From NCBI GenBank assembly GCA_031841125.1, contig CM063114.1, positions 57,806,955 through 57,870,954 of the forward strand: a DNA stretch of 64,000 bases, given 5' to 3'. The notes under the pieces are model-generated. The model worked only from the letters and a program-made list of their open reading frames with translations, had not been told where the DNA came from and made no database searches. The position numbers were made by a program, and so were the translations under genes. The DNA is from Acanthococcus lagerstroemiae. Taxonomy: Eukaryota; Arthropoda; Insecta; Hemiptera; Eriococcidae. Positions 11,332-20,735 of the stretch are shown here, one piece after another; position 1 is the first letter of the stretch; every line of letters starts with the position of its first letter.

Positions 11332-11394
11332 AATAAAGAACCTGCTTCCGCGACTAAGGCATATGTTCAACCGGTTACCGAAGCTACTGAAGAA
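11332..11394 (+). CDS. cassette exon A5 of ankyrin gene
   Basis: 63 nt, phase 0; acceptor TTTTTTTAG, donor GTATGT. Includes YVQPVTEATEE; nearest relative is A4. Confidence 0.8.
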
Positions 11395-11643
11395 GTATGT
11401 TTACGATTTACTGCAATATTGGTATCATATATACGTACACTGATGACTGATATTATTATATGGCCATTCTCAGTGATACTGTTAATAATTTTCAGCGTAA
11501 GCTGCATTTTTCCAAGTATATGGAAAATACTTGATTTCCATTTCAAAGATCTTAGTTGGGGATAGCCCTCCACCCTCGCAAACCAAATACTTTGGGGCGA
11601 ATGCTCCTATGTATACTTGAAATGCGTAATTATTTTGGTACAG

Positions 11644-11685
11644 GAACATCATATAACATATGGTACAAATGGTTATGGAAAGAAC
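11644..11685 (+). CDS. cassette exon B5 of ankyrin gene
   Basis: 42 nt, EHHITYGTNGYGKN, phase 0; acceptor TTGGTACAG, donor GTACGT. Its phase-0 end joins directly to the phase-0 start of the ankyrin exon after a 996-bp intron. Confidence 0.8.
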
Positions 11686-12681
11686 GTACGTTGATAATTC
11701 ATTAAATTCTTTACATTATTTGTTAAAATTCGCCTGATATTCGAGGAGAAAGATGAAGGAGTGTGCTCCCATGCCTAGCCTGGAAATCTCTGAGAAAGTG
11801 AATCAAAGAACCTGACCCAAGTTTCACGGAGCGTAGAATTCAAACTCGTGATAGAAATTTGGCTCCTGTTCTCCGACACAGACCTTAACACCCGCACCTG
11901 TACATAAGGAAGCGTCGAAGAGGTCACATGGAATAGGAGTTCTCTTTGTAATGGGAACGACTGCAGAGCCCTGCAAATGTTAAGTTAGTCAACAAAGTAT
12001 GAGTCGATGTACATAAATTTGCCTGATACTTGTTTTGAAGGGGGTCAGTATTTCTTTAAAATATTGTCATTTTCCCAACTGGGTGTTTTGTCTTATCTCC
12101 GTTACTTCCTTCCCAGATGATCGTTGAGGAGGTAATTACCTAATTACTTTCTTCCTTAAAGAAGAATGTGGTTAGTTCTCTCCCAGCATCATCGTGTAAA
12201 GAGTGTCTGAAAAATGTTGCTTACTGAAGGCTAAACCGATTAAATATGATGAACTTAAGTACAATTTAAAGAAGATTTTTTTACCGCCAGCTCATAATTT
12301 TCCTGGAATACTTACTAAAAATTGTAAATTTTTTTTTAAAATGAAAACTCGGGCCGAGAATGTTTTTGCCCGAGACTTTTTTCAGTACAACTGATTACTA
12401 ACGAAAACTCAATTGTATCGCGCAGATACCCTGAAGTAAAGCTTCGCTCAGATTCATAGAAACTCTTACCACGTTCACCAGTGTGTTCAAGAAATGTTCA
12501 AGTACACAAAATTTCACAGTAAATCTTAATCATGATTTGAGATGTAGGGCGGGCAATTAAGGAGTTAGTGATCTGGGATCTTGTCAAAGAATTAGCTAGC
12601 GGACAATGCGGTTTTCTATATTCCCCATGAGTGCGGGGAACACATCAAAGTAACACTAATAACCTAAGTCGTATGTTTTAG

Positions 12682-14952
12682 ACAAGTCCATCTACGCGAA
12701 CGACCGTGGCTTGGGATAATTTACTGGACGCTGCTCAAAACGGCGATCTAGAGGCGGTCAAGTACTACGTAGAAAAAGGTTCCAACATCGACGAGCGCCT
12801 CTCCGGGAGCAACGAAACGCCACTTTGCAAAGCCGCTCAAGCTGGTCACTTCAGAGTCGTTCAGTACCTCGTCAGTAAGAAAGCCTCTGTAAACCACAAA
12901 GGTAAGTGGGGCTACACTCCTCTGCTCTGGGCTGTAGATTCGAACAATGCCAAACTAAACATTATACAACTGCTCGTTGACAATGGCGCCAACTTGGCCC
13001 AAAAGGACACAAAGAAGGGCTACACCGCCTTGCACTGGGCCGCATACAACGGCCGACTTGACATTGTGAAGTACTTCGTCGAGAAAGGTGCCGAAATCAA
13101 TTCTAAAACCAAGACGGGCGAGACGCCCTTCATTTTCGCCGCCAAAAATGGCCACTCGGACGTGGTCGCCTACTTCATAGACGAGCTGGAGGTCCAGTAC
13201 GACGGCAACATTTTCAGCGCTTCTTCCAGCGGATACCTCGGTCTGGTAAAGTACTTCATCGACATCAAGGGTCAAAGTGTGAACTCGAAAACCAGCTCGG
13301 GTCGCACTGCCTTACACAAGGCCGCGTTAAATGGCCGCCTCAATGTGGTGCAGTATTTGCTCGCCGAGAAAGGAGTTGACGTCGAGCAAAAAGATAACGA
13401 AGATGCCACCCCCTTGATCACAGCCGCCATTAATGGTCACATTGACGTAATCAAATATCTGGTCCAAGAGCACAATGCGAATATCCATGCGCAGAACCGA
13501 CAGAAGTACGACGGTCTGCTGTGGGCCTCTTATAACGGCCACCTGAACGTGGTCAAGTACTTGATAGATCAGGGGGCCGATGTCAATGTGAAGAACGATC
13601 ACGATGACACGCCTGTGCTGCGGGCTGCTTTCAACGGTCACTTGGACATCGTCAAATACCTAGTCGAGGAGAAAAACGCCGATTACAATGAAAAAGGATA
13701 CGGTGGCTTTACATCTCTGCAGAATGCCGTCTACAATGACCACCTGCAGGTAGTGAAGTATTTGGTCGGAGAGAAGAACGCGGACGTGGAAATTAAAAAT
13801 ACCGGAGGCTTCACCGCCTTGCACGTGGCTGCGTCCAATGGTCACATGCGCATAGTCAGATACCTCGTCGACGAAGCCAAAAAAGCGGACTGTTCCGCCA
13901 AGACTAACAATGGCAGCACTCCTCTACATCTGGCCGCTGCCAACGGTCATTTAGAAGCGGTTAAATATTTTGCTAACAAGAACAAGAATGGCATCGACAT
14001 ACAAACGAACAAAGGCGATACTCCGTTGCACTTGGCCGCCGCGTATGGTAACCTCGAGGTTGTGAAATACCTGGTGGATGAAAAAGAAGCCGACGTGAAC
14101 GCGAAAAATCATACCGACGACACGCCTCTGAATCGGGCCGCCTATTACGGTCACTTGGACGTGATCAAGTATCTCATAGACGAATACGCCGACATGAATG
14201 TGAAAGGAACTGATGGAAATACTATTCTGCACAACGCTGTTTCAGGAGGTCATTTGGACGTAGTCAAGTATCTAGTAAACGAGAGAAAAATTAAAGTCAA
14301 TGCGAAAAACGATAACGGTAATACTCCTCTGACAGAAGCCATCAACGGAGATAAGACGGACATAGTCAAGTTCCTGGAAAGCGCCGAACCGTCACGTCGA
14401 ACTCGATATCGTCGCGGTGTCGAGAACCCAGGACAAGGTGGAGACGATGAGATGACCAACAATTCTCAAAGTTTGCTCGAAGGGAGCAGCACCACTCAGA
14501 GTACAGCTACGAATGCGGCCACTAGGTCTTCGTTTTTCATCAGCGGCATCGCTAGTTGGCTTAAAAATTCGATTTCAGGGTTCTTGCTCCCGGCTACCGA
14601 CCATCTGACCAAACAACCAGAAATTGGTGGTTCGTTTGTCGACGGAATTCTAATTCTACTTGACGTAGGCGTGCGCAAATTCATAGGCAATAAGTACCAG
14701 CGACCGGTACACGAATCCTTGTTATCTCCACAAGCGCTTATAGAAAGAAAATTCGATCAGAATGCTATTGACATTATCCATTTTGTAGAATGTTACGATA
14801 GAAAGTATATTGATGATATCCAAGCCGTAGACAGACTACAGCTTTCCGTTTTGAACAGCAGCGTTGTTGGCGAAAACCTAGTTGGCTACGGATTTGGTGC
14901 TGAAAGCGCGCTCACTAGCAATGCGGCCCCTGGTGTATCGATCAGTCTATGA
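12682..14952 (+). CDS. terminal exon: 17-ankyrin-repeat protein with latrotoxin-like C-terminal layout (5' end of gene missing)
   Basis: The exon is open from the acceptor GTATGTTTTAG to TGA (756 codons). An in-frame TAG (12679-12681) ends exactly at the acceptor, and the first possible start is a GTG at 12706, so translation must enter by splicing. Counting residues from that GTG, about 17 ankyrin repeats of 29-36 residues span 1-563 (TPLHLAA, GHLDVVKYLV signatures); the fifth and sixth are the least regular. R-Y-R-R at 567-570, preceded by R-R-T, fits the furin consensus R-X-R/K-R. A polar linker follows (571-607), then a hydrophobic segment near 608-628 (FFISGIASWLKNSISGFLL) and a C-terminal domain with VDGILILLDVGVRKFIG (645-661). 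Ankyrin arrays bind proteins; the partner is unknown. The repeat array plus cleavable tail recalls latrotoxins and latrotoxin-like endosymbiont proteins, suggesting possible lateral transfer, but this rests on memory and layout. The frame is intact amid decayed DNA and clearly more GC-rich than its surroundings. Confidence 0.85.
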   Translation, partial: TSPSTRTTVAWDNLLDAAQNGDLEAVKYYVEKGSNIDERLSGSNETPLCKAAQAGHFRVVQYLVSKKASVNHKGKWGYTPLLWAVDSNNAKLNIIQLLVDNGANLAQKDTKKGYTALHWAAYNGRLDIVKYFVEKGAEINSKTKTGETPFIFAAKNGHSDVVAYFIDELEVQYDGNIFSASSSGYLGLVKYFIDIKGQSVNSKTSSGRTALHKAALNGRLNVVQYLLAEKGVDVEQKDNEDATPLITAAINGHIDVIKYLVQEHNANIHAQNRQKYDGLLWASYNGHLNVVKYLIDQGADVNVKNDHDDTPVLRAAFNGHLDIVKYLVEEKNADYNEKGYGGFTSLQNAVYNDHLQVVKYLVGEKNADVEIKNTGGFTALHVAASNGHMRIVRYLVDEAKKADCSAKTNNGSTPLHLAAANGHLEAVKYFANKNKNGIDIQTNKGDTPLHLAAAYGNLEVVKYLVDEKEADVNAKNHTDDTPLNRAAYYGHLDVIKYLIDEYADMNVKGTDGNTILHNAVSGGHLDVVKYLVNERKIKVNAKNDNGNTPLTEAINGDKTDIVKFLESAEPSRRTRYRRGVENPGQGGDDEMTNNSQSLLEGSSTTQSTATNAATRSSFFISGIASWLKNSISGFLLPATDHLTKQPEIGGSFVDGILILLDVGVRKFIGNKYQRPVHESLLSPQALIERKFDQNAIDIIHFVECYDRKYIDDIQAVDRLQLSVLNSSVVGENLVGYGFGAESALTSNAAPGVSISL

Positions 14953-15527
14953 ATATGTCAGTTTTTGGCCAGAACGCACTGAGACATGAAGATCAGGTAC
15001 ATCAACTGAGGCAGAGACAACTTCAATCAATAGAACTTACAGATGAATTCTGCTTTTAAAATTGGTAAATAGGGACCCATTTTTGGTGCAAAAACAAGCA
15101 ACACACAGTTGAATGTTTTCACATCAGACGGTGGGGTGGGTTTATGCATCAGTCTATGTATCATTTTAAGAAAATAAGTTTCGAGCTACTAACTCATCTC
15201 CACACATGAGGGTTTTCTTACGAGCTCGAAAATGTAAAGCAAAATTTAGCTTAGGTTAACAAAATATAGCTACAAGCCATTGTGAGCCCCCTTTTTACCC
15301 TAAAAACCAATAATGTATTAATACTTGACTAGTTCATGAAACGTTAAAATGAAAATCAGTTATACTTCTTCGTTTTTGAAAGTTGAAAAGTTATAAGACA
15401 AAAGCTGCCAATCAACATATTGTCTTTTCCTTTAGTATGTTAATTCATTAACGATACTGAGAAAACCCCAGTTTCTTGGAAACTGCAGCATTTGAAAACA
15501 GAAGAGAGCTCCTCAATATCGATGGTT

Positions 15528-15533
15528 AATAAA
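15528..15533 (+). promoter_or_regulatory. candidate polyadenylation signal AATAAA
   Basis: First clear AATAAA downstream of the ankyrin-gene stop, giving a 3' UTR of roughly 0.6 kb. Motif only. Confidence 0.35.
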
Positions 15534-16788
15534 CGTCCATGTATTAAGTTCTAGCATAATAAGTCACTAGATACCTACGTTATTTCTACTTCAGTTAGTT
15601 CATTAAGTTTATTTAGGATAACGTTGTGTGTTAGAATTATTAAGTAAAATTACGTTGCTGAAATGACTCATAAGTGATATTGCAGTCAAGGGACGGAGTA
15701 TGCTAAACACCATCACATACAGTTTTTCTCTTTCTCCAAATAGGGAGAAAATTTGGCTTGAGAATCTAATGAGTTGATTAATGAGATAGATCTAAGTCAA
15801 AAATGAATTTCACTAGAGAACAATCAATGTGGGTAGGAACTCAAGTTGTCGCTTAGCGTACTCTATCTCTAGATTGCAATCTCACTTAGGACTGTCTGTC
15901 ATTTCAGGGATGATTAGTATAATATGTAGTCATGCACACACTACATAAAAATATGTAGCTGCGTAAAAACAATTTTTAATTTTATTTTAAAAGAAAACTT
16001 CCTACTTGGGTTCAATTAGTAATCAAATTTTATATGTAAGAATACTTAAAATGGGTTTAATTTGTAATCAAATTTTATGGGTAAGAATATGTTCTTATCG
16101 ACATCTTTTCAAATTTATAATTCACATACATAGATGTTTCATTGAACGAACTTGAGAAGACAGAGCTTGTACGAGTATTTTGATTGTAAGTTGTCAGCAT
16201 GTACAATATCACTGACATGACCCCTGACAAACCTAATATCAATAGTTGACAATTTTATTAACATTGATATCTACACAGCACACAATCATTCAGGAAATGG
16301 TCGGTCTAATCAGACAATCAATCATAAAATAATTTATGATGTTCATAAAAAGCTCCAGTGGCTGCCTTATCTATCCACATACAAAGGACATATATGTATA
16401 TCACAGGCAAATTTTTTGTTGGTATGAGGCCTGGAAAAATACTAACTACCTACTTGACTGAATTCTGTCAACTTTGTAATTGAAATCAACCAAGAAACAA
16501 AAAGTATATTAATTTTCTTAATTTTACCAAACAGATCTTAGTAAAGTTGCCAACATATTCTGGTGCACCCCCCCCCTCGTCGGTAAGAAAAAGCAATAAA
16601 TGGATTTATTTATCGATCTAAGCTTGAATTGTGAAGACTGGTGGAGATAATTTTACTATACATAGAACCAGACTACCCACACCGGCGCAGTAAACACTGC
16701 GCATTGATATACCCGGTTCAAAACAAGGACGTACACACCTTGTTGCAAGGAAAGTTAACGTTGAATATCAAAATATCGCGATTCTGTA
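15534..16788. other. no gene recognised
   Basis: AT-rich, with a short direct repeat at about 16009-16090 ('TTCAATTAGTAATCAAATTTTATATGTAAGAATA' type, two copies) and a C-run at 16568. No supported coding frame. Confidence 0.4.
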
Positions 16789-16950
16789 CCTAGCGTTTAC
16801 TGATTAGCTTTTTTCAGCGTAGGTAGGTACACAATTTTGTATCGGGGGCCCAATTTTGAAAAATTCTACTTTTTACGCTCTTTCCAATAATACTAATAAC
16901 TCATTTTGTCAACAAATTTCGGTTGGTTCTGTTACGCTTAACAGCGTCCA
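16789..16950. mobile_element. partial copy of GGACGCTGTTAAGC MITE family
   Basis: Ends in GCTTAACAGCGTCCA, the terminal repeat of the family seen intact at 18261-18519, 19607-19861 and 31886-32139. Only about 162 bp of one half is present (from TAGCGTTTACTGATTAGC). Confidence 0.7.
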
Positions 16951-17420
16951 CTTTGAAGGTGAACTGTTTTGATTCATTCAAGATTCAACTATAGTCCGTT
17001 CCAAATAAGAATGCCGAAAATAGTTCAGGCGTTTCACACTTCACTGCGTATACTATGCAAGTCCATACGTTATCAATCGCTGCGAAAATTTCAGATTTAT
17101 GTTAAAGTTGATATAGGTATGAAATTTATTCTGTAGCTAAATTTTGATAATTATGTCAGATGTCCTTTAACTTTGGAGAGTAGCTATGCTTCGGTTTGCA
17201 GTGTTGGGTGAATAACTACCTTTTCCTTTTCTCACATGCCACCATACCTACTCGCTGCTGTTTTCGGCATTCTGTCTGATAATGCAAATAAATGGAAGAA
17301 GTAAAACAGAAATAAAGAGTAGAATAGAACCAACTAAGAGAACTTTTTGTTTTTCAAAAAGGGGACCTATTTAGGATTGTAAGACTGAAATTTCTTCAAA
17401 CATGTATTTGGAGTACCTAT

Positions 17421-17811
17421 ATGGCACTGTATGGATGTGAGACCTGGACTGTAGGAATACAAGAAAGAAAAAGGATAGAAGCTTTTGAAATGTGGTGTTA
17501 TCGGAGAATATAGAAAATCAAATGGACAGAGAAGATCAGGAATGAGGAAGTATTGAGGCGAACAGAAAGGGAAATAGGAATTCGAAATATAATTGCAATG
17601 AGGAAAGGTAAAATGATAGGTTATAAAATATATAAGATATCTAGGGATATTGTTATTTCTGCTAGAAGGGATAGCTGAGGGAAAGAACTGGAAAGAAAGA
17701 CAAAGAATAAGCTATGAAGAGTAGATAATGAAGGCTACGAAGTGTAAATCCTTCTCAGAAATGAATAGGTTAGCGCAGAAGAGAAAAAACTGGAGAGGCG
17801 CAACCTACTAG
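17421..17811 (+). pseudogene. non-LTR retrotransposon reverse transcriptase, C-terminal remnant
   Basis: The + frame begins MALYGCETWTVGIQERKR and continues IEAFEMWCYRRI before a TAG. After it, KIKWTEKIRNEEVLRRTERE continues the homology. The ...LYGCETWT...FEMWCYRRM..I.WT..RNEEVL... block is the familiar region just after the reverse transcriptase domain of LINE ORF2 proteins. Further down, KCKSFSEMNRLAQKRKNWRG ends at TAG 17809-17811. At least two in-frame stops and a frame change make it dead. A second copy of the 3' tail is at 46823-46908. Confidence 0.75.
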
Positions 17812-18260
17812 TCGAGGGACTAAGGAATAATACCATTTATTCAAAATTTGCTACCTATGTAGAATGTTCGGCCGTTGCCGATGTCTTACTGCACTGGTTT
17901 GTTGAAGCGAATTTTGAATCATTAGGTGCGGAAAGACTCAAATGGCAGATGTCAGTACTTGAATGTTTTACTTCAATGTTGGTAGGTGATTGATACAAAA
18001 TGGCATCAAAAGGAACCTAATGAAGAAATGATGCCAACATCTTTTACAGGGCTGTACATGGTGGCAAGTGAAGAAATAATACCCCTTTTCACGACGGATT
18101 AATGATTATATGAATTATTACTGCTTCTAAGAACTATTGAGTACAGCTCCAAGTATACAAAATCATCTTATTTATTACTGTTATATTTTTATAGAGTTAG
18201 GTATATAGTTATGACTTATGAGGATGAGTTTCTTGTCAGTTCTCATTAGTAAAGACTGCA

Positions 18261-18519
18261 TGGACGCTGTTAAGTAAAATGGGCTTAAGCGACATTTGTT
18301 GACAAAATGAGTTACATATGTATAGTTTCGTTGGAAAGAGCGTAAAAAGTAGAATTTTTCAAAATTGGGCCCTCCATACAAAAATGTGTACCCATGTTGA
18401 AAAGAGCTTATCAGTAAACGCTATGTCATATTCCTTCTAGGTATATGGCTCTTGAACTTCGAATCACGTGTTCTCAAAAAACGGATTTTGTCGCCTGAGT
18501 CTGTTCTTAACAGCGTCCA
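18261..18519. mobile_element. GGACGCTGTTAAGC MITE, near-complete copy
   Basis: 259 bp between TGGACGCTGTTAAG and CTTAACAGCGTCCA. Shared interior phrases include GGAAAGAGCGTAAAAAGTAG, AAAATGTGTACCCATGTTGA and GAATCACGTGTTCTCAAAAA. Noncoding. Confidence 0.85.
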
Positions 18520-18885
18520 TATAGAGATAGTGCGTGCAATCTTATTGTTCATAGGTAGTACCTCATAAGTTGACAATTTCTCTAGATCTTAGCCTTTTGC
18601 TTTTAATTTGTTCGCTGTAGTATAGTCGCAGCCTACCAGTTATCGCCCAGTGAGTAGATACAAGGTTACAATGTGCGTTACAGCGTGAATCATTAGAGAA
18701 CTAGACAAAGTTGAATTTGGAACAGCCTGAGCCTGAACACAAAATACATGAATGCAGCTTATACAAACCGTTCGTTATTCTCAAGTAGGTATTAACTGAC
18801 GATTAGAACATCCGTTATCATTTTTATTCTTGTTTTGGTTAAGAAAAGCTGAAAGTGAGGACTATATGAAGCAAGTAGTTAGGTA
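18520..18885. repeat. segmental duplication, copy 1
   Basis: From GTGCGTGCAAT at 18529 onward the sequence is repeated at 19932-20735. Diagnostic words are GCCTTTTGCTTTTAATTTGT, GAATTTGGAACAGCCTGAG and TTCTCAAGTAGGTATTAACT. Both copies directly follow a GGACGCTGTTAAGC MITE, so the duplicated unit includes at least part of that MITE. Confidence 0.85.
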
Positions 18886-18961
18886 TTGTATACCTAATAA
18901 TTGATAGTTACTGCTTGTCTAGTTGCATGGCCAGCCAATTTCACAAAAATTTGCCCGGAAG

Positions 18962-19208
18962 CACGGGCGTAGCCAGCAAGGGGCCAGGGGGCAATTGCCC
19001 CCCCCCGAATTTTGAAAAAAAATGTTCCAGTGCTCTCAAGATTATTTTCAAATATTTAAAGCCAACTGAATAAAATTCGCAGAAAGTAGGATGTGCCTAG
19101 ACCTGGAGGCCTAGACGCTGGACAACGAAAATGTGTGACTGGCCACACTGATAGCTTATAATTCTACCGTTTTGCCCCTCCCTGGAAAAAGTTCTAGCTA
19201 CGCTTATG
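18962..19208. mobile_element. hAT-like MITE, GGGCGTAGCCAG family
   Basis: Left end CACGGGCGTAGCCAG, right end complementary to CATAAGCGTAGCTAG. Flanking 8-mers CCCGGAAG and GCCAGAAG match at 6 of 8. Contains a C-run and the typical short noncoding interior. A related element lies at 34704-34884. Confidence 0.7.
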
Positions 19209-19414
19209 GCCAGAAGTGCTATGCTCCAACGTCTTCCTGACCAAGAGAAGCACCAGAATTTGTAAACTCAGTTTCATGTTTATCAAACTGTGCTATTAAT
19301 TGGGCATTAGTTTTATTTATGTACTGTCATCACTTACTTGTCAATTATCTGCAGTTGGTAATATTTATTTATAATTGATGAATAATGAGTGATGACAATG
19401 TGTAACTGTATAAA

Positions 19415-19927
19415 TGGATACAGTTAAGCAAAAGGGGCTTCGGTGGCATTTCTTGAGAAAATGATTTATTATTATCATTTTGGAAAGAGCATAGAAAGTA
19501 GAATTTTTCCAAACTGGACCCCTGATATGAAAATGTGTACCCATGTTGACAAGAGCTTATCAGTAAACACTACGTTATACGTATAGTTTCTAGGTACATA
19601 GATATATAGACGCTGTTAAGCATAAGGGAACTAATCAGCAAAATCTGTTTTTTGAGAACCCATGATTTGAAGTTCAGAAGCCATGTAGAAACTATATGAC
19701 ATAGCGTTTACTGATAAGCTTTTTTCAACGTGAGTAGGTACACATTTTTGAATCAGGGATCCAATTTTTAAAAATTCTACTTTTTACACTTTTTCCAACA
19801 ATACTAATAACTCATTTTGTTTACAAATGTTGGTTGGTTTCCTTATGCTTAACAGCGTCCATATATGGCTCTTGAACTTTAATCACGTGTTCTCAAAAAA
19901 CAGATTTGTTGCCTGAGTCCGTTTCGC
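19415..19927. mobile_element. GGACGCTGTTAAGC MITE split by another copy of itself
   Basis: The left half runs from TGGATACAGTTAAGC to about 19606. The right half (TATGGCTCTTGAACTTTAATC... to about 19927) resumes at 19862. The two halves are contiguous in the copy at 18261-18519. A complete family member occupies 19607-19861 between them in the opposite orientation. Confidence 0.8.
19607..19861. mobile_element. GGACGCTGTTAAGC MITE inserted within another copy
   Basis: Runs from AGACGCTGTTAAGC to GCTTAACAGCGTCCA, reversed relative to its host copy, flanked by TATATA on the left and TATAT on the right. This suggests a preference for a TA-rich target. Confidence 0.8.
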
Positions 19928-19931
19928 TAAG

Positions 19932-20735
19932 GAATTGTGCGTGCAATTTTACTGTTTACAGGTAATAAGGCTTTTCCAGTATTTCATATTGCATACTTAT
20001 TCGCCTCTCCTGTTATCAAGTTGGTAGTGTTTGATAACCGAACTTGATGTGCGAAATGGGCCTGATACTTGAAAACGCGATAGATCAGAATTTTTTGAGA
20101 AAGTGTGAATTCTTTCGGCAATGCAAACGTTGCTAAACTGCGTTGCTGAGAGTGTAAGCCGAAAATTGAACTGTTATTTGATTAAATCGATGATCGCTTG
20201 AGGAATGATCGAAAAACGAAGATTTCGAATCATATACAGAGAACAGAGAAGACAGATGAGGTATCATACCTAAAAGATATGACACAGAAGACGAAACTCA
20301 AAACTCACTGGTATGACCATAATATTACGAAATTACAATTATGTCCTTATCATACACTACCAACTTGATAACAGGACAGGCGAATAAGTATACAGAATGG
20401 AGTACTGGAAAAGCCCCTATACCTTGAGAGTTTACAATGTCTCTGAATCTTTGCCTTTTGCTTTTAATTTGTTCGCTGTAGTATAGCCGCACCTCACCAG
20501 TTACTGTTATCGGCCAGTGAGTAGATACAAAAGGTTACAAGTGCGTTACTGTGTGAATCATCAGAGAACTAGATAAAGTGGAATTTGGAACAGCTTGAAC
20601 ACAAAATACATGAATGCAGCTGATACGAACCATCCGTTATTCTCAAGTAGGTATTAACTGACAATTAGAACGTCCGTTATCATTTTTATTCTTTTTTTGG
20701 TTAAGAAGAGCTAAAGGTTAACTGTGTGAAGCAAG
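19932..20735. repeat. segmental duplication, copy 2, interrupted by a MITE
   Basis: Matches 18529-18885 over its whole length except for the MITE at 19968-20417. The order and spacing of shared words are preserved on either side of the insertion. Confidence 0.85.
19968..20417. mobile_element. MITE with ~60-bp terminal inverted repeats
   Basis: About 450 bp. Left end GGCTTTTCCAGTATTTCATA; the complement of the right end starts GGCTTTTCCAGTACTCCATT. Pairing continues through TACTTATTCGCCT and CCTGTTATCAAGTTGGTAGT. The other duplication copy lacks it and gives the empty site. Confidence 0.85.

Larger units (their letters stand above)
4740..11990 (+). repeat. five tandem A+B exon cassettes with homologous introns
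   Basis: Five units each contain intron sequence, exon A (63 nt), a short intron, exon B (39-45 nt) and intron. Homology extends through the introns: the phrases 'CCATCAAAATAYATTTTT' before A, 'TTTTCAGCGCAGGCTGCATTTTTC' between A and B, and 'CCTAGCCTGGAAATCTCTGAG' after B recur. A-to-B start distances are 322, 314 and 312 bp in units 1, 4 and 5. They are 1609 and 857 bp in units 2 and 3, where MITEs are inserted. Units 4 and 5 are the most alike and 723 bp apart, suggesting the latest duplication. Confidence 0.85.

Noticed and set aside
12955..14690. Several minus-strand frames of 60-106 codons under the ankyrin exon
   Set aside because: They are antisense shadows of the repeated ankyrin codons; their own periodic sequence mirrors the repeats.
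12706..14952. GTG-started bacterial-style gene for the ankyrin protein
   Set aside because: The GTG is only the first start-like codon. The frame is open 24 bp further upstream to a splice acceptor, and phase-0 exons with perfect donors lie upstream. No ribosome-binding site or bacterial neighbours are present.
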